From contig NC_060110.1 of the NCBI RefSeq assembly GCF_021155765.1, forward strand, positions 4,340,001 to 4,404,000: a stretch of DNA of 64,000 nt. The letters are read 5' to 3'. Numbering within the stretch: the first letter of the stretch is position 1; each line of letters starts with the position of its first letter. The notes under the pieces were generated by a model. It did not search any database. It worked only from the letters and a program-made list of their open reading frames with translations, and was not told the DNA's origin. Source of the DNA: Diprion similis (taxonomy: Eukaryota > Arthropoda > Insecta > Hymenoptera > Diprionidae). The translations under genes were made by a program, and so were the position numbers. Shown here in pieces: positions 25,870 through 40,845 of the stretch.

Positions 25870-28800
25870 TCAAATAGCGTAGGACCAACAGCAGAGAAAT
25901 GACGGTGAAAATCTGCAGTTTTTTGGCTGTAACTTTTGATACGTTGCTCGCAGCGTATTGGGACTGCGCCTAATCGATTTCTCTCGCAAAATTACGTCGG
26001 AATAGTGCCCTAAAGAATTAATTGCAGCACTTTTCAAAGTCGTCGAAATTTTCGACAAAAATCCAAAGGGGTTAACCTTACTTTTTTTGCGATTTTTGGA
26101 GCCGAAAATTTCTGGTCTTCGAATTGATTTGTATGACCGTTTCTGGGCTAATTGCAACCCCAGGAACTCAAAAAACACATCTAAAATAGCGTAGGACCAA
26201 CAGCAGAGAAATGACGATGAAAATCTGCAGTTTTTTGGCTGTAACTTTTGATACGTTGCTCGCAGCGTATTGGGACTGCGCCCAGTCGATTCCTCTCGCA
26301 AAATTACGTCGAAATAGTGCCCTAAAGAATTAATTGCAGCACTTTCCAAAGTCGTCGAAATTTTCGACAAAAATCCAAAGGGGTTAACCTTACTTTTTTT
26401 GCGATTTTTGGAGCCGAAAATTTCTGGTCTCCGAATTGATTTGTACGACCGTTCCTGGGCTAATTGGAACCCCAGGAACTCAAAAAACACATTTAAAATA
26501 GCGTAGGACCAACAGCAGAGAAATGACGATGAAAATCTGCAGTTTTTTGGCTGTAACTTTTGATACGTTGCTCGCAGCGTTTCGGGACTGCGCCCAGTCG
26601 ATTTCTCTCGCAAAATTACGTCGGAACAGCGCCCTAAAGAATTAATTGCAGCACTTTTCAAAGTCGTCGAAATTTTCGACAAAAATCCAAAGGGGTTAAC
26701 CTTACTTTTTTTGCGATTTTTGGAGCCGAAAATTTCTGGTCTTCGAATTGATTTGTATGACCGTTTCTGGGCTAATTGCAACCCCAGGAACTCAAAAAAC
26801 ACATCTAAAATAGCGTAGGACCAACAGCAGAGAAATGACGATGAAAATCTGCAGTTTTTTGGCTGTAACTCTTGATACGTTGCTCGCAGCATTTCGGGAC
26901 TGCGCCCAGTCGATTTCTCTCGCAAAATTACGTCGGAACAGCGCCCTAAAGAATTAATTGCAGCACTTTTCAAAGTCGTCGAAATTTTCGACAAAAATCC
27001 AAAGGGGTTAACCTTACTTTTTTTGCGATTTTTGGAGCCGAAAATTTCTGGTCTTCGAATTGATTTGTATGACCGTTTCTGGGCTAATTGCAACCCCAGG
27101 AACTCAAAAAACACATCTAAAATAGCGTAGGACCAACAGCCGAGAAATGACGATGAAAATCTGCAGTTTTTCGGCTGTAACTTTTGATACGTTGCTCGCA
27201 GCGTATTGGGACTGCGTCCAGTCGATTCCTCTTGCAAAATTACGTCGGAATAGTGCCCTAAAGAATTAATTGCAGCACTTTTCAAAGTCGTCGAAATTTT
27301 CGACAAAAATCCAAAGGGGTTAACCTTACTTTTTTTGCGATTTTTGGAGTCGAAAATTTCTGGTCTCCGAATTGATTTGTACGACCGTTCCTGGGCTAAT
27401 TGGAACCCCAGGAACTCAAAAAACACATTTAAAATAGCGTAGGACCAACAGCAGAGAAATGACGGTGAAAATCTGCAGTTTTTTGGCTGTAACTTTTGAT
27501 ACGTTGCTCGCAGCGATTCGGGACTGCGCCCAGTCGATTTCTCTCGCAAAATTACGTCGGAACAGCGCCCTAAGAAATTAATTGCAGCACTTTTCAAAGT
27601 CGTCGAAATTTTCGACAAAAATCCAAAGGGGTTAACCTTACTTTTTTTGCGATTTTTGGAGCCGAAAATTTCTGGTCTTCGAATTAATTTGTATGACCGT
27701 TTCTGGGCTAATTGCAACCCCAGGAACTCAAAAAACACATCTAAAATAGCGTAGGACCAACAGCAGAGAAATGACGGTGAAAATCTGCAGTTTTTTGGCT
27801 GTAACTTTTGATACGTTGCTCGCAGCGTATTGGGACTGCGCCTAATCGATTTCTCTCGCAAAATTACGTCGGAATAGTGCCCCAAAGAATTAATTGCAGC
27901 ACTTTTCAAAGTCGTCGAAATTTTCGACAAAAATCCAAAGGGGTTAACCTTACTTTTTTTGCGATTTTTGGAGCCGAAAATTTCTGGTCTCCGAATTGAT
28001 TTGTACGACCGTTTCTGGGCTAATTGGAACCCCGGGAACTCAAAAAACACATTTAAAATAGCGTAGGACCAACAGCAGAGAAATGACGATGAAAATCTGC
28101 AGTTTTTTGGCTGTAACTTTTGATACGTTGCTCGCAGCGTATTGGGACTGCGCCTAATCGATTTCTCTCGCAAAATTACGTCGGAATAGTGCCCCAAAGA
28201 ATTAATTGCAGCACTTTTCAAAGTCGTCGAAATTTTCGACAAAAATCCAAAGGGGTTAACCTTACTTTTTTTGCGATTTTTGGAGCCAAAAATTTCTGGT
28301 CTCCGAATTGATTTGTACGACCGTTTCTGGGCTAATTGCAACCCCAGGAACTCAAAAAACACATCTAAAATAGCGTAGGACCAACAGCAGAGAAACGACG
28401 ATGAAAATCTGCAGTTTTTTGGCTGTAACTTTTGATACGTTGCTCGCAGCGTATTGGGACTGCGCCCAGTCGATTCCTCTCGCAAAATTACGTCGGAATA
28501 GTGCCCTAAAGAATTAATTGCAGCACTTTCCAAAGTCGTCGAAATTTTCGACAAAAATCCAAAGGGGTTAACCTTACTTTTTTTGCGATTTTTGGAGCCG
28601 AAAATTTCTGGTCTCCGAATTGATTTGTACGACCGTTCCTGGGCTAATTGGAACCCCAGGAACTCAAAAAACACATTTAGAATAGCGTAGGACCAACAGC
28701 AGAGAAATGACGATGAAAATCTGCAGTTTTTTGGCTGTAACTTTTGATACGTTGCTCGCAGCGTATTGGGACTGCGCCTCATCGATTTCTCTCGCAAAAT

Positions 28801-28989
28801 TACGTCGGAATAGTGCCCTAAAGAATTAATTGCAGCACTTTTCAAAGTCGTCGAAATTTTCGACAAAAATCCAAAGGGGTTAACCTTACTTTTTTTGCGA
28901 TTTTTGGAGCCAAAAATTTCTGGTCTCCGAATTGATTTGTACGACCGTTTCTGGGCTAATTGCAACCCCAGGAACTCAAAAAACACATC
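25870..28989. repeat. Higher-order block, full 10-monomer copy 2
   Basis: Matches the block at 15886 with an offset of 9984 bp (32 x 312) and the block at 34606 with an offset of 8736 bp (28 x 312). The rare word CAGCCGAGAAATG occurs at the same internal position (about +1269) in these copies and in the truncated ones at 23062 and 40846, which ties all five together. Confidence 0.85.
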
Positions 28990-31900
28990 TTAAATAGCGT
29001 AGGACCAACAGCAGAGAAACGACGATGAAAATCTGCAGTTTTTTGGCTGTAACTTTTGATACGTTGCTCGCAGCGTTTCGGGACTGCGCCCAGTCGATTT
29101 CTCTCGCAAAATTACGTCGGAACAGCGCCCTAAAGGATTAATTGCAGCACTTTTCAAAGTCGTCGAAATTTTCGACAAAAATCCAAAGGGGTTAACCTTA
29201 CTTTTTTTGCGATTTTCGGAGTCGAAAATTTCTGGTCTCCGAATTGATTTGTACGACCGTTCCTGGGCTAATTGGAACCCCAGGAACTCAAAAAACACAT
29301 TTAAAATAGCGTAGGACCAACAGCAGAGAAATGACGGTGAAAATCTGCAGTTTTTTGGCTGTAACTTTTGATACGTTGCTCGCAGCGATTCGGGACTGCG
29401 CCCAGTCGATTTCTCTCGCAAAATTACGTCGGAACAGCGCCCTAAGAAATTAATTGCAGCACTTTTCAAAGTCGTCGAAATTTTCGACAAAAATCCAAAG
29501 GGGTTAACCTTACTTTTTTTGCGATTTTTGGAGCCGAAAATTTCTGGTCTTCGAATTAATTTGTATGACCGTTTCTGGGCTAATTGCAACCCCAGGAACT
29601 CAAAAAACACATCTAAAATAGCGTAGGACCAACAGCAGAGAAATGACGGTGAAAATCTGCAGTTTTTTGGCTGTAACTTTTGATACGTTGCTCGCAGCGT
29701 ATTGGGACTGCGCCTAATCGATTTCTCTCGCAAAATTACGTCGGAATAGTGCCCCAAAGAATTAATTGCAGCACTTTTCAAAGTCGTCGAAATTTTCGAC
29801 AAAAATCCAAAGGGGTTAACCTTACTTTTTTTGCGATTTTTGGAGCCGAAAATTTCTGGTCTCCGAATTGATTTGTACGACCGTTTCTGGGCTAATTGGA
29901 ACCCCGGGAACTCAAAAAACACATTTAAAATAGCGTAGGACCAACAGCAGAGAAATGACGATGAAAATCTGCAGTTTTTTGGCTGTAACTTTTGATACGT
30001 TGCTCGCAGCGTATTGGGACTGCGCCTAATCGATTTCTCTCGCAAAATTACGTCGGAATAGTGCCCCAAAGAATTAATTGCAGCACTTTTCAAAGTCGTC
30101 GAAATTTTCGACAAAAATCCAAAGGGGTTGACCTTACTTTTTTTGCGATTTTTGGAGCCAAAAATTTCTGGTCTCCGAATTGATTTGTACGACCGTTTCT
30201 GGGCTAATTGCAACCCCAGGAACTCAAAAAACACATCTAAAATAGCGTAGGACCAACAGCAGAGAAACGACGATGAAAATCTGCAGTTTTTTGGCTGTAA
30301 CTTTTGATACGTTGCTCGCAGCGTATTGGGACTGCGCCCAGTCGATTCCTCTTGCAAAATTACGTCGGAATAGTGCCCTAAAGAATTAATTGCAGCACTT
30401 TCCAAAGTCGTCGAAATTTTCGACAAAAATCCAAAGGGGTTAACCTTACTTTTTTTGCGATTTTTGGAGCCGAAGATTTCTGGTCTCCGAATTGATTTGT
30501 ACGACCGTTCCTGGGCTAATTGGAACCCCAGGAACTCAAAAAACACATTTAGAATAGCGTAGGACCAACAGCAGAGAAATGACGATTAAAATCTGCAGTT
30601 TTTTGGCTGTAACTTTTGATACGTTGCTCGCAGCGTATTGGGACTGCGCCTCATCGATTTCTCTCGCAAAATTACGTCGGAATAGTGCCCTAAAGAATTA
30701 ATTGCAGCACTTTTCAAAGTCGTCGAAATTTTCGACAAAAATCCAAAGGGGTTAACCTTACTTTTTTTGCGATTTTTGGAGCCAAAAATTTCTGGTCTCC
30801 GAATTGATTTGTACGACCGTTTCTGGGCTAATTGCAACCCCAGGAACTCAAAAAACACATCTTAAATAGCGTAGGACCAACAGCAGAGAAACGACGATGA
30901 AAATCTGCAGTTTTTTGGCTGTAACTTTTGATACGTTGCTCGCAGCGTATTGGGACTGCGCCCAGTCGATTCCTCTCGCAAAATTACGTCGGAATAGTGC
31001 CCTAAAGAATTAATTGCAGCACTTTCCAAAGTCGTCGAAATTTTCGACAAAAATCCAAAGGGGTTAACCTTACTTTTTTTGCGATTTTTAGAGCCGAAAA
31101 TTTCTGGTCTCCGAATTGATTTGTACGACCGTTCCTGGGCTAATTGGAACCCCAGGAACTCAAAAAACACATTTAAAATAGCGTAGGACCAACAGCAGAG
31201 AAATGACGATGAAAATCTGCAGTTTTTTGGCTGTAACTTTTGATACGTTGCTCGCAGCGTTTCGGGACTGCGCCCAGTCGATTTCTCTCGCAAAATTACG
31301 TCGGAACAGCGCCCTAAAGAATTAATTGCAGCACTTTTCAAAGTCGTCGAAATTTTCGACATTAATCCAAAGGGGTTAACCTTACTTTTTTTGCGATTTT
31401 TGGAGCCGAAAATTTCTGGTCTTCGAATTGATTTGTATGACCGTTTCTGGGCTAATTGCAACCCCAGGAACTCAAAAAACACATCTAAAATAGCGTAGGA
31501 CCAACAGCAGAGAAATGACGATGAAATCCTGCAGTTTTTTGGCTGTAACTTTTGATACGTTGCTCGCAGCGTTTCGGGACCGCGCCCAGTCGATTTCTCT
31601 CGCAAAATTACGTCGGAACAGCGCCCTAAAGGATTAATTGCAGCACTTTTCAAAGTCGTCGAAATTTTCGACAAAAATCCAAAGGGGTTAACCTTACTTT
31701 TTTTGCGATTTTCGGAGTCGAAAATTTCTGGTCTCCGAATTGATTTGTACGACCGTTCCTGGGCTAATTGGAACCCCAGGAACTCAAAAAACACATTTAA
31801 AATAGCGTAGGACCAACAGCAGAGAAATGACGGTGAAAATCTGCAGTTTTTTGGCTGTAACTTTTGATACGTTGCTCGCAGCGATTCGGGACTGCGCCCA

Positions 31901-34605
31901 GTCGATTTCTCTCGCAAAATTACGTCGGAACAGCACCCTAAAGAATTAATTGCAGCACTTTTCAAAGTCGTCGAAATTTTCGACAAAAATCCAAAGGGGT
32001 TAACCTTACTTTTTTTGCGATTTTTAGAGCCGAAAATTTCTGGTCTTCGAATTAATTTGTATGACCGTTTCTGGGCTAATTGCAAATCCAGGAACTCAAA
32101 AAACACATCTCAAATAGCGTAGGACCAACAGCAGAGAAATGACGGTGAAAATCTGCAGTTTTTTGGCTGTAACTTTTGATACGTTGCTCGCAGCGTATTG
32201 GGACTGCGCCTAATCGATTTCTCTCGCAAAATTACGTCGGAATAGTGCCCTAAAGAATTAATTGCAGCACTTTTCAAAGTCGTCGAAATTTTCGACAAAA
32301 ATCCAAAGGGGTTAACCTTACTTTTTTTGCGATTTTTGAAGCCGAAAATTTCTGGTCTCCGAATTGATTTGTACGACCGTTTCTGGGCTAATTGGAACCC
32401 CAGGAACTCAAAAAACACATTTAAAATAGCGTAGGACCAACAGCAGAGAAATGACGATGAAAATCTGCAGTTTTTTGGCTGTAACTTTTGATACGTTGCT
32501 CGCAGCGTATTGGGACTGCGCCTAATCGATTTCTCTCGCAAAATTACGTCGGAATAGTGCCCTCAAGAATTAATTGCAGCACTTTTCAAAGTCGTCGAAA
32601 TTTTCGACAAAAATCCAAAGGGGTTAACCTTACTTTTTTTGCGATTTTTGGAGCCAAAAATTTCTGGTCTCCGAATTGATTTGTACGACCGTTTCTGGGC
32701 TAATTGCAACCCCAGGAACTCAAAAAACACATCTAAAATAGCGTAGGACCAACAGCAGAGAAATGACGATGAAAATCTGCAGTTTTTTGGCTGTAACTCT
32801 TGATACGTTGCTCGCAGCATTTCGGGACTGCGCCCAGTCGATTCCTCTCGCAAAATTACGTCGGAATAGTGCCCTAAAGAATTAATTGCAGCACTTTCCA
32901 AAGTCGTCGAAATTTTCGACAAAAATCCAAAGGGGTTAACCTTACTTTTTTTGCGATTTTTGGAGCCGAAAATTTCTGGTCTCCGAATTGATTTGTACGA
33001 CCGTTCCTGGGCTAATTGGAACCCCAGGAACTCAAAAAACACATTTAAAATAGCGTAGGACCAACAGCAGAGAAATGACGGTGAAAATCTGCAGTTTTTT
33101 GGCTGTAACTTTTGATACGTTGCTCGCAGCGATTCGGGACTGCGCCCAGTCGATTTCTCTCGCAAAATTACGTCGGAACAGCGCCCTAAAGAATTAATTG
33201 CAGCACTTTTCAAAGTCGTCGAAATTTTCGACAAAAATCCAAAGGGGTTAACCTTACTTTTTTTGCGATTTTTGGAGCCGAAAATTTCTGGTCTTCGAAT
33301 TAATTTGTATGACCGTTTCTGGGCTAATTGCAACCCCAGGAACTCAAAAAACACATCTAAAATAGCGTAGGACCAACAGCAGAGAAATGACGGTGAAAAT
33401 CTGCAGTTTTTTGGCTGTAACTTTTGATACGTTGCTCGCAGCGTATTGGGACTGCGCCTAATCGATTTCTCTCGCAAAATTACGTCGGAATAGTGCCCCA
33501 AAGAATTAATTGCAGCACTTTTCAAAGTCGTCGAAATTTTCGACAAAAATCCAAAGGGGTTAACCTTACTTTTTTTGCGATTTTTGGAGCCGAAAATTTC
33601 TGGTCTTCGAATTGATTTGTATGACCGTTTCTGGGCTAATTGCAACCCCAGGAACTCAAAAAACACATCTAAAATAGCGTAGGACCAACAGCAGAGAAAT
33701 GACGATGAAAATCTGCAGTTTTTTGGCTGTAACTTTTGATACGTTGCTCGCAGCGTATTGGGACTGCGCCCAGTCGATTCCTCTCGCAAAATTACGTCGG
33801 AATAGTGCCCTAAAGAATTAATTGCAGCACTTTCCAAAGTCGTCGAAATTTTCGACAAAAATCCAAAGGGGTTAACCTTACTTTTTTTGCGATTTTTAGA
33901 GCCGAAAATTTCTGGTCTCCGAATTGATTTGTACGACCGTTCCTGGGCTAATTGGAACCCCAGGAACTCAAAAAACACATTTAAAATAGCGTAGGACCAA
34001 CAGCAGAGAAATGACGATGAAAATCTGCAGTTTTTTGGCTGTAACTTTTGATACGTTGCTCGCAGCGTTTCGGGACTGCGCCCAGTCGATTTCTCTCGCA
34101 AAATTACGTCGGAACAGCGCCCTAAAGAATTAATTGCAGCACTTTTCAAAGTCGTCGAAATTTTCGACAAAAATCCAAAGGGGTTAACCTTACTTTTTTT
34201 GCGATTTTTGGAGCCGAAAATTTCTGGTCTTCGAATTGATTTGTATGACCGTTTCTGGGCTAATTGCAACCCCAGGAACTCAAAAAACACATCTAAAATA
34301 GCGGAGGACCAACAGCAGAGAAATGACGATGAAAATCTGCAGTTTTTTGGCTGTAACTTTTGATACGTTGCTCGCAGCGTTTCGGGACTGCGCCCAGTCG
34401 ATTTCTCTCGCAAAATTACGTCGGAACAGCGCCCTAAAGAATTAATTGCAGCACTTTTCAAAGTCGTCGAAATTTTCGACAAAAATCCAAAGGGGTTAAC
34501 CTTACTTTTTTTGCGATTTTTGGAGCCGAAAATTTCTGGTCTTCGAATTAATTTGTATGACCGTCTCTGGGCTAATTGCAAATCCAGGAACTCAAAAAAC
34601 ACATC
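28990..34605. repeat. Satellite segments of 6, 4 and 8 monomers
   Basis: Private stop variants at 28990, 30862, 32110 and 34606 divide this region into 1872, 1248 and 2496 bp, that is 6, 4 and 8 monomers. The 6+4 part recurs at 37726-40845. The 8-monomer part matches 13.4-15.9 kb with an offset of about 18,720 bp (60 x 312). A private change (GACGATTAAAATC at about 30,585) adds one extra stop in the minus frame. Confidence 0.8.
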
Positions 34606-37600
34606 TCAAATAGCGTAGGACCAACAGCAGAGAAATGACGGTGAAAATCTGCAGTTTTTTGGCTGTAACTTTTGATACGTTGCTCGCAGCGTATTGGGAC
34701 TGCGCCTAATCGATTTCTCTCGCAAAATTACGTCGGAATAGTGCCCTAAAGAATTAATTGCAGCACTTTTCAAAGTCGTCGAAATTTTCGACAAAAATCC
34801 AAAGGGGTTAACCTTACTTTTTTTGCGATTTTTGGAGCCGAAAATTTCTGGTCTTCGAATTGATTTGTATGACCGTTTCTGGGCTAATTGCAACCCCAGG
34901 AACTCAAAAAACACATCTAAAATAGCGTAGGACCAACAGCAGAGAAATGACGATGAAAATCTGCAGTTTTTTGGCTGTAACTTTTGATACGTTGCTCGCA
35001 GCGTATTGGGACTGCGCCCAGTCGATTCCTCTCGCAAAATTACGTCGGAATAGTGCCCTAAAGAATTAATTGCAGCACTTTCCAAAGTCGTCGAAATTTT
35101 CGACAAAAATCCAAAGGGGTTAACCTTACTTTTTTTGCGATCTTTGGAGCCGAAAATTTCTGGTCTCCGAATTGATTTGTACGACCGTTCCTGGGCTAAT
35201 TGGAACCCCAGGAACTCAAAAAACACATTTAAAATAGCGTAGGACCAACAGCAGAGAAATGACGATGAAAATCTGCAGTTTTTTGGCTGTAACTTTTGAT
35301 ACGTTGCTCGCAGCGTTTCGGGACTGCGCCCAGTCGATTTCTCTCGCAAAATTACGTCGGAACAGCGCCCTAAAGAATTAATTGCAGCACTTTTCAAAGT
35401 CGTCGAAATTTTCGACAAAAATCCAAAGGGGTTAACCTTACTTTTTTTGCGATTTTTGGAGCCGAAAATTTCTGGTCTTCGAATTGATTTGTATGACCGT
35501 TTCTGGGCTAATTGCAACCCCAGGAACTCAAAAAACACATCTAAAATAGCGTAGGACCAACAGCAGAGAAATGACGATGAAAATCTGCAGTTTTTTGGCT
35601 GTAACTCTTGATACGTTGCTCGCAGCATTTCGGGACTGCGCCCAGTCGATTTCTCTCGCAAAATTACGTCGGAACAGCGCCCTAAAGAATTAATTGCAGC
35701 ACTTTTCAAAGTCGTCGAAATTTTCGACAAAAATCCAAAGGGGTTAACCTTACTTTTTTTGCGATTTTTGGAGCCGAAAATTTCTGGTCTTCGAATTGAT
35801 TTGTATGACCGTTTCTGGGCTAATTGCAACCCCAGGAACTCAAAAAACACATCTAAAATAGCGTAGGACCAACAGCCGAGAAATGACGATGAAAATCTGC
35901 AGTTTTTCGGCTGTAACTTTTGATACGTTGCTCGCAGCGTATTGGGACTGCGTCCAGTCGATTCCTCTTGCAAAATTACGTCGGAATAGTGCCCTAAAGA
36001 ATTAATTGCAGCACTTTTCAAAGTCGTCGAAATTTTCGACAAAAATCCAAAGGGGTTAACCTTACTTTTTTTGCGATTTTTGGAGTCGAAAATTTCTGGT
36101 CTCCGAATTGATTTGTACGACCGTTCCTGGGGCAATTGGAACCCCAGGAACTCAAAAAACACATTTAAAATAGCGTAGGACCAACAGCAGAGAAATGACG
36201 GTGAAAATCTGCAGTTTTTTGGCTGTAACTTTTGATACGTTGCTCGCAGCGATTCGGGACTGCGCCCAGTCGATTTCTCTCGCAAAATTACGTCGGAACA
36301 GCGCCCTAAGAAATTAATTGCAGCACTTTTCAAAGTCGTCGAAATTTTCGACAAAAATCCAAAGGGGTTAACCTTACTTTTTTTGCGATTTTTGGAGCCG
36401 AAAATTTCTGGTCTTCGAATTAATTTGTATGACCGTTTCTGGGCTAATTGCAACCCCAGGAACTCAAAAAACACATCTAAAATAGCGTAGGACCAACAGC
36501 AGAGAAATGACGGTGAAAATCTGCAGTTTTTTGGCTGTAACTTTTGATACGTTGCTCGCAGCGTATTGGGACTGCGCCTAATCGATTTCTCTCGCAAAAT
36601 TACGTCGGAATAGTGCCCCAAAGAATTAATTGCAGCACTTTTCAAAGTCGTCGAAATTTTCGACAAAAATCCAAAGGGGTTAACCTTACTTTTTTTGCGA
36701 TTTTTGGAGCCGAAAATTTCTGGTCTCCGAATTGATTTGTACGACCGTTTCTGGGCTAATTGGAACCCCGGGAACTCAAAAAACACATTTAAAATAGCGT
36801 AGGACCAACAGCAGAGAAATGACGATGAAAATCTGCAGTTTTTTGGCTGTAACTTTTGATACGTTGCTCGCAGCGTATTGGGACTGCGCCTAATCGATTT
36901 CTCTCGCAAAATTACGTCGGAATAGTGCCCCAAAGAATTAATTGCAGCACTTTTCAAAGTCGTCGAAATTTTCGACAAAAATCCAAAGGGGTTAACCTTA
37001 CTTTTTTTGCGATTTTTGGAGCCAAAAATTTCTGGTCTCCGAATTGATTTGTACGACCGTTTCTGGGCTAATTGCAACCCCAGGAACTCAAAAAACACAT
37101 CTAAAATAGCGTAGGACCAACAGCAGAGAAACGACGATGAAAATCTGCAGTTTTTTGGCTGTAACTTTTGATACGTTGCTCGCAGCGTATTGGGACTGCG
37201 CCCAGTCGATTCCTCTCGCAAAATTACGTCGGAATAGTGCCCTAAAGAATTAATTGCAGCACTTTCCAAAGTCGTCGAAATTTTCGACAAAAATCCAAAG
37301 GGGTTAACCTTACTTTTTTTGCGATTTTTGGAGCCGAAAATTTCTGGTCTCCGAATTGATTTGTACGACCGTTCCTGGGCTAATTGGAACCCCAGGAACT
37401 CAAAAAACACATTTAGAATAGCGTAGGACCAACAGCAGAGAAATGACGATGAAAATCTGCAGTTTTTTGGCTGTAACTTTTGATACGTTGCTCGCAGCGT
37501 ATTGGGACTGCGCCTCATCGATTTCTCTCGCAAAATTACGTCGGAATAGTGCCCTAAAGAATTAATTGCAGCACTTTTCAAAGTCGTCGAAATTTTCGAC

Positions 37601-37725
37601 AAAAATCCAAAGGGGTTAACCTTACTTTTTTTGCGATTTTTGGAGCCAAAAATTTCTGGTCTCCGAATTGATTTGTACGACCGTTTCTGGGCTAATTGCA
37701 ACCCCAGGAACTCAAAAAACACATC
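34606..37725. repeat. Higher-order block, full 10-monomer copy 3
   Basis: Third full copy of the 3120-bp unit, followed by the same 6- and 4-monomer segments as copy 2. The duplication 25870-32109 to 34606-40845 (20 monomers, 6240 bp) is the longest near-identical repeat pair noticed. A private CCTGGGGCAATTGG change near 36,130 marks this copy. Confidence 0.85.
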
Positions 37726-40700
37726 TTAAATAGCGTAGGACCAACAGCAGAGAAACGACGATGAAAATCTGCAGTTTTTTGGCTGTAACTTTTGATACGT
37801 TGCTCGCAGCGTTTCGGGACTGCGCCCAGTCGATTTCTCTCGCAAAATTACGTCGGAACAGCGCCCTAAAGGATTAATTGCAGCACTTTTCAAAGTCGTC
37901 GAAATTTTCGACAAAAATCCAAAGGGGTTAACCTTACTTTTTTTGCGATTTTCGGAGTCGAAAATTTCTGGTCTCCGAATTGATTTGTACGACCGTTCCT
38001 GGGCTAATTGGAACCCCAGGAACTCAAAAAACACATTTAAAATAGCGTAGGACCAACAGCAGAGAAATGACGGTGAAAATCTGCAGTTTTTTGGCTGTAA
38101 CTTTTGATACGTTGCTCGCAGCGATTCGGGACTGCGCCCAGTCGATTTCTCTCGCAAAATTACGTCGGAACAGCGCCCTAAGAAATTAATTGCAGCACTT
38201 TTCAAAGTCGTCGAAATTTTCGACAAAAATCCAAAGGGGTTAACCTTACTTTTTTTGCGATTTTTGGAGCCGAAAATTTCTGGTCTTCGAATTAATTTGT
38301 ATGACCGTTTCTGGGCTAATTGCAACCCCAGGAACTCAAAAAACACATCTAAAATAGCGTAGGACCAACAGCAGAGAAATGACGGTGAAAATCTGCAGTT
38401 TTTTGGCTGTAACTTTTGATACGTTGCTCGCAGCGTATTGGGACTGCGCCTAATCGATTTCTCTCGCAAAATTACGTCGGAATAGTGCCCCAAAGAATTA
38501 ATTGCAGCACTTTTCAAAGTCGTCGAAATTTTCGACAAAAATCCAAAGGGGTTAACCTTACTTTTTTTGCGATTTTTGGAGCCGAAAATTTCTGGTCTCC
38601 GAATTGATTTGTACGACCGTTTCTGGGCTAATTGGAACCCCGGGAACTCAAAAAACACATTTAAAATAGCGTAGGACCAACAGCAGAGAAATGACGATGA
38701 AAATCTGCAGTTTTTTGGCTGTAACTTTTGATACGTTGCTCGCAGCGTATTGGGACTGCGCCTAATCGATTTCTCTCGCAAAATTACGTCGGAATAGTGC
38801 CCCAAAGAATTAATTGCAGCACTTTTCAAAGTCGTCGAAATTTTCGACAAAAATCCAAAGGGGTTAACCTTACTTTTTTTGCGATTTTTGGAGCCAAAAA
38901 TTTCTGGTCTCCGAATTGATTTGTACGACCGTTTCTGGGCTAATTGCAACCCCAGGAACTCAAAAAACACATCTAAAATAGCGTAGGACCAACAGCAGAG
39001 AAACGACGATGAAAATCTGCAGTTTTTTGGCTGTAACTTTTGATACGTTGCTCGCAGCGTATTGGGACTGCGCCCAGTCGATTCCTCTTGCAAAATTACG
39101 TCGGAATAGTGCCCTAAAGAATTAATTGCAGCACTTTCCAAAGTCGTCGAAATTTTCGACAAAAATCCAAAGGGGTTAACCTTACTTTTTTTGCGATTTT
39201 TGGAGCCGAAAATTTCTGGTCTCCGAATTGATTTGTACGACCGTTCCTGGGCTAATTGGAACCCCAGGAACTCAAAAAACACATTTAGAATAGCGTAGGA
39301 CCAACAGCAGAGAAATGACGATGAAAATCTGCAGTTTTTTGGCTGTAACTTTTGATACGTTGCTCGCAGCGTATTGGGACTGCGCCTCATCGATTTCTCT
39401 CGCAAAATTACGTCGGAATAGTGCCCTAAAGAATTAATTGCAGCACTTTTCAAAGTCGTCGAAATTTTCGACAAAAATCCAAAGGGGTTAACCTTACTTT
39501 TTTTGCGATTTTTGGAGCCAAAAATTTCTGGTCTCCGAATTGATTTGTACGACCGTTTCTGGGCTAATTGCAACCCCAGGAACTCAAAAAACACATCTTA
39601 AATAGCGTAGGACCAACAGCAGAGAAACGACGATGAAAATCTGCAGTTTTTTGGCTGTAACTTTTGATACGTTGCTCGCAGCGTATTGGGACTGCGCCCA
39701 GTCGATTCCTCTCGCAAAATTACGTCGGAATAGTGCCCTAAAGAATTAATTGCAGCACTTTCCAAAGTCGTCGAAATTTTCGACAAAAATCCAAAGGGGT
39801 TAACCTTACTTTTTTTGCGATTTTTAGAGCCGAAAATTTCTGGTCTCCGAATTGATTTGTACGACCGTTCCTGGGCTAATTGGAACCCCAGGAACTCAAA
39901 AAACACATTTAAAATAGCGTAGGACCAACAGCAGAGAAATGACGATGAAAATCTGCAGTTTTTTGGCTGTAACTTTTGATACGTTGCTCGCAGCGTTTCG
40001 GGACTGCGCCCAGTCGATTTCTCTCGCAAAATTACGTCGGAACAGCGCCCTAAAGAATTAATTGCAGCACTTTTCAAAGTCGTCGAAATTTTCGACATTA
40101 ATCCAAAGGGGTTAACCTTACTTTTTTTGCGATTTTTGGAGCCGAAAATTTCTGGTCTTCGAATTGATTTGTATGACCGTTTCTGGGCTAATTGCAACCC
40201 CAGGAACTCAAAAAACACATCTAAAATAGCGTAGGACCAACAGCAGAGAAATGACGATGAAATCCTGCAGTTTTTTGGCTGTAACTTTTGATACGTTGCT
40301 CGCAGCGTTTCGGGACCGCGCCCAGTCGATTTCTCTCGCAAAATTACGTCGGAACAGCGCCCTAAAGGATTAATTGCAGCACTTTTCAAAGTCGTCGAAA
40401 TTTTCGACAAAAATCCAAAGGGGTTAACCTTACTTTTTTTGCGATTTTCGGAGTCGAAAATTTCTGGTCTCCGAATTGATTTGTACGACCGTTCCTGGGC
40501 TAATTGGAACCCCAGGAACTCAAAAAACACATTTAAAATAGCGTAGGACCAACAGCAGAGAAATGACGGTGAAAATCTGCAGTTTTTTGGCTGTAACTTT
40601 TGATACGTTGCTCGCAGCGATTCGGGACTGCGCCCAGTCGATTTCTCTCGCCAAATTACGTCGGAACAGCGCCCTAAAGAATTAATTGCAGCACTTTTCA

Positions 40701-40845
40701 AAGTCGTCGAAATTTTCGACAAAAATCCAAAGGGGTTAACCTTACTTTTTTTGCGATTTTTAGAGCCGAAAATTTCTGGTCTTCGAATTAATTTGTATGA
40801 CCGTTTCTGGGCTAATTGCAAATCCAGGAACTCAAAAAACACATC
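37726..40845. repeat. Satellite segments of 6 and 4 monomers
   Basis: Repeat of 28990-32109 at an offset of 8736 bp. It shares its rare variants, such as GACATTAATCC (in place of GACAAAAATCC) and AAATCCTGCAG, found near 31,360 and 31,526 and again near 40,096 and 40,262. Confidence 0.8.
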
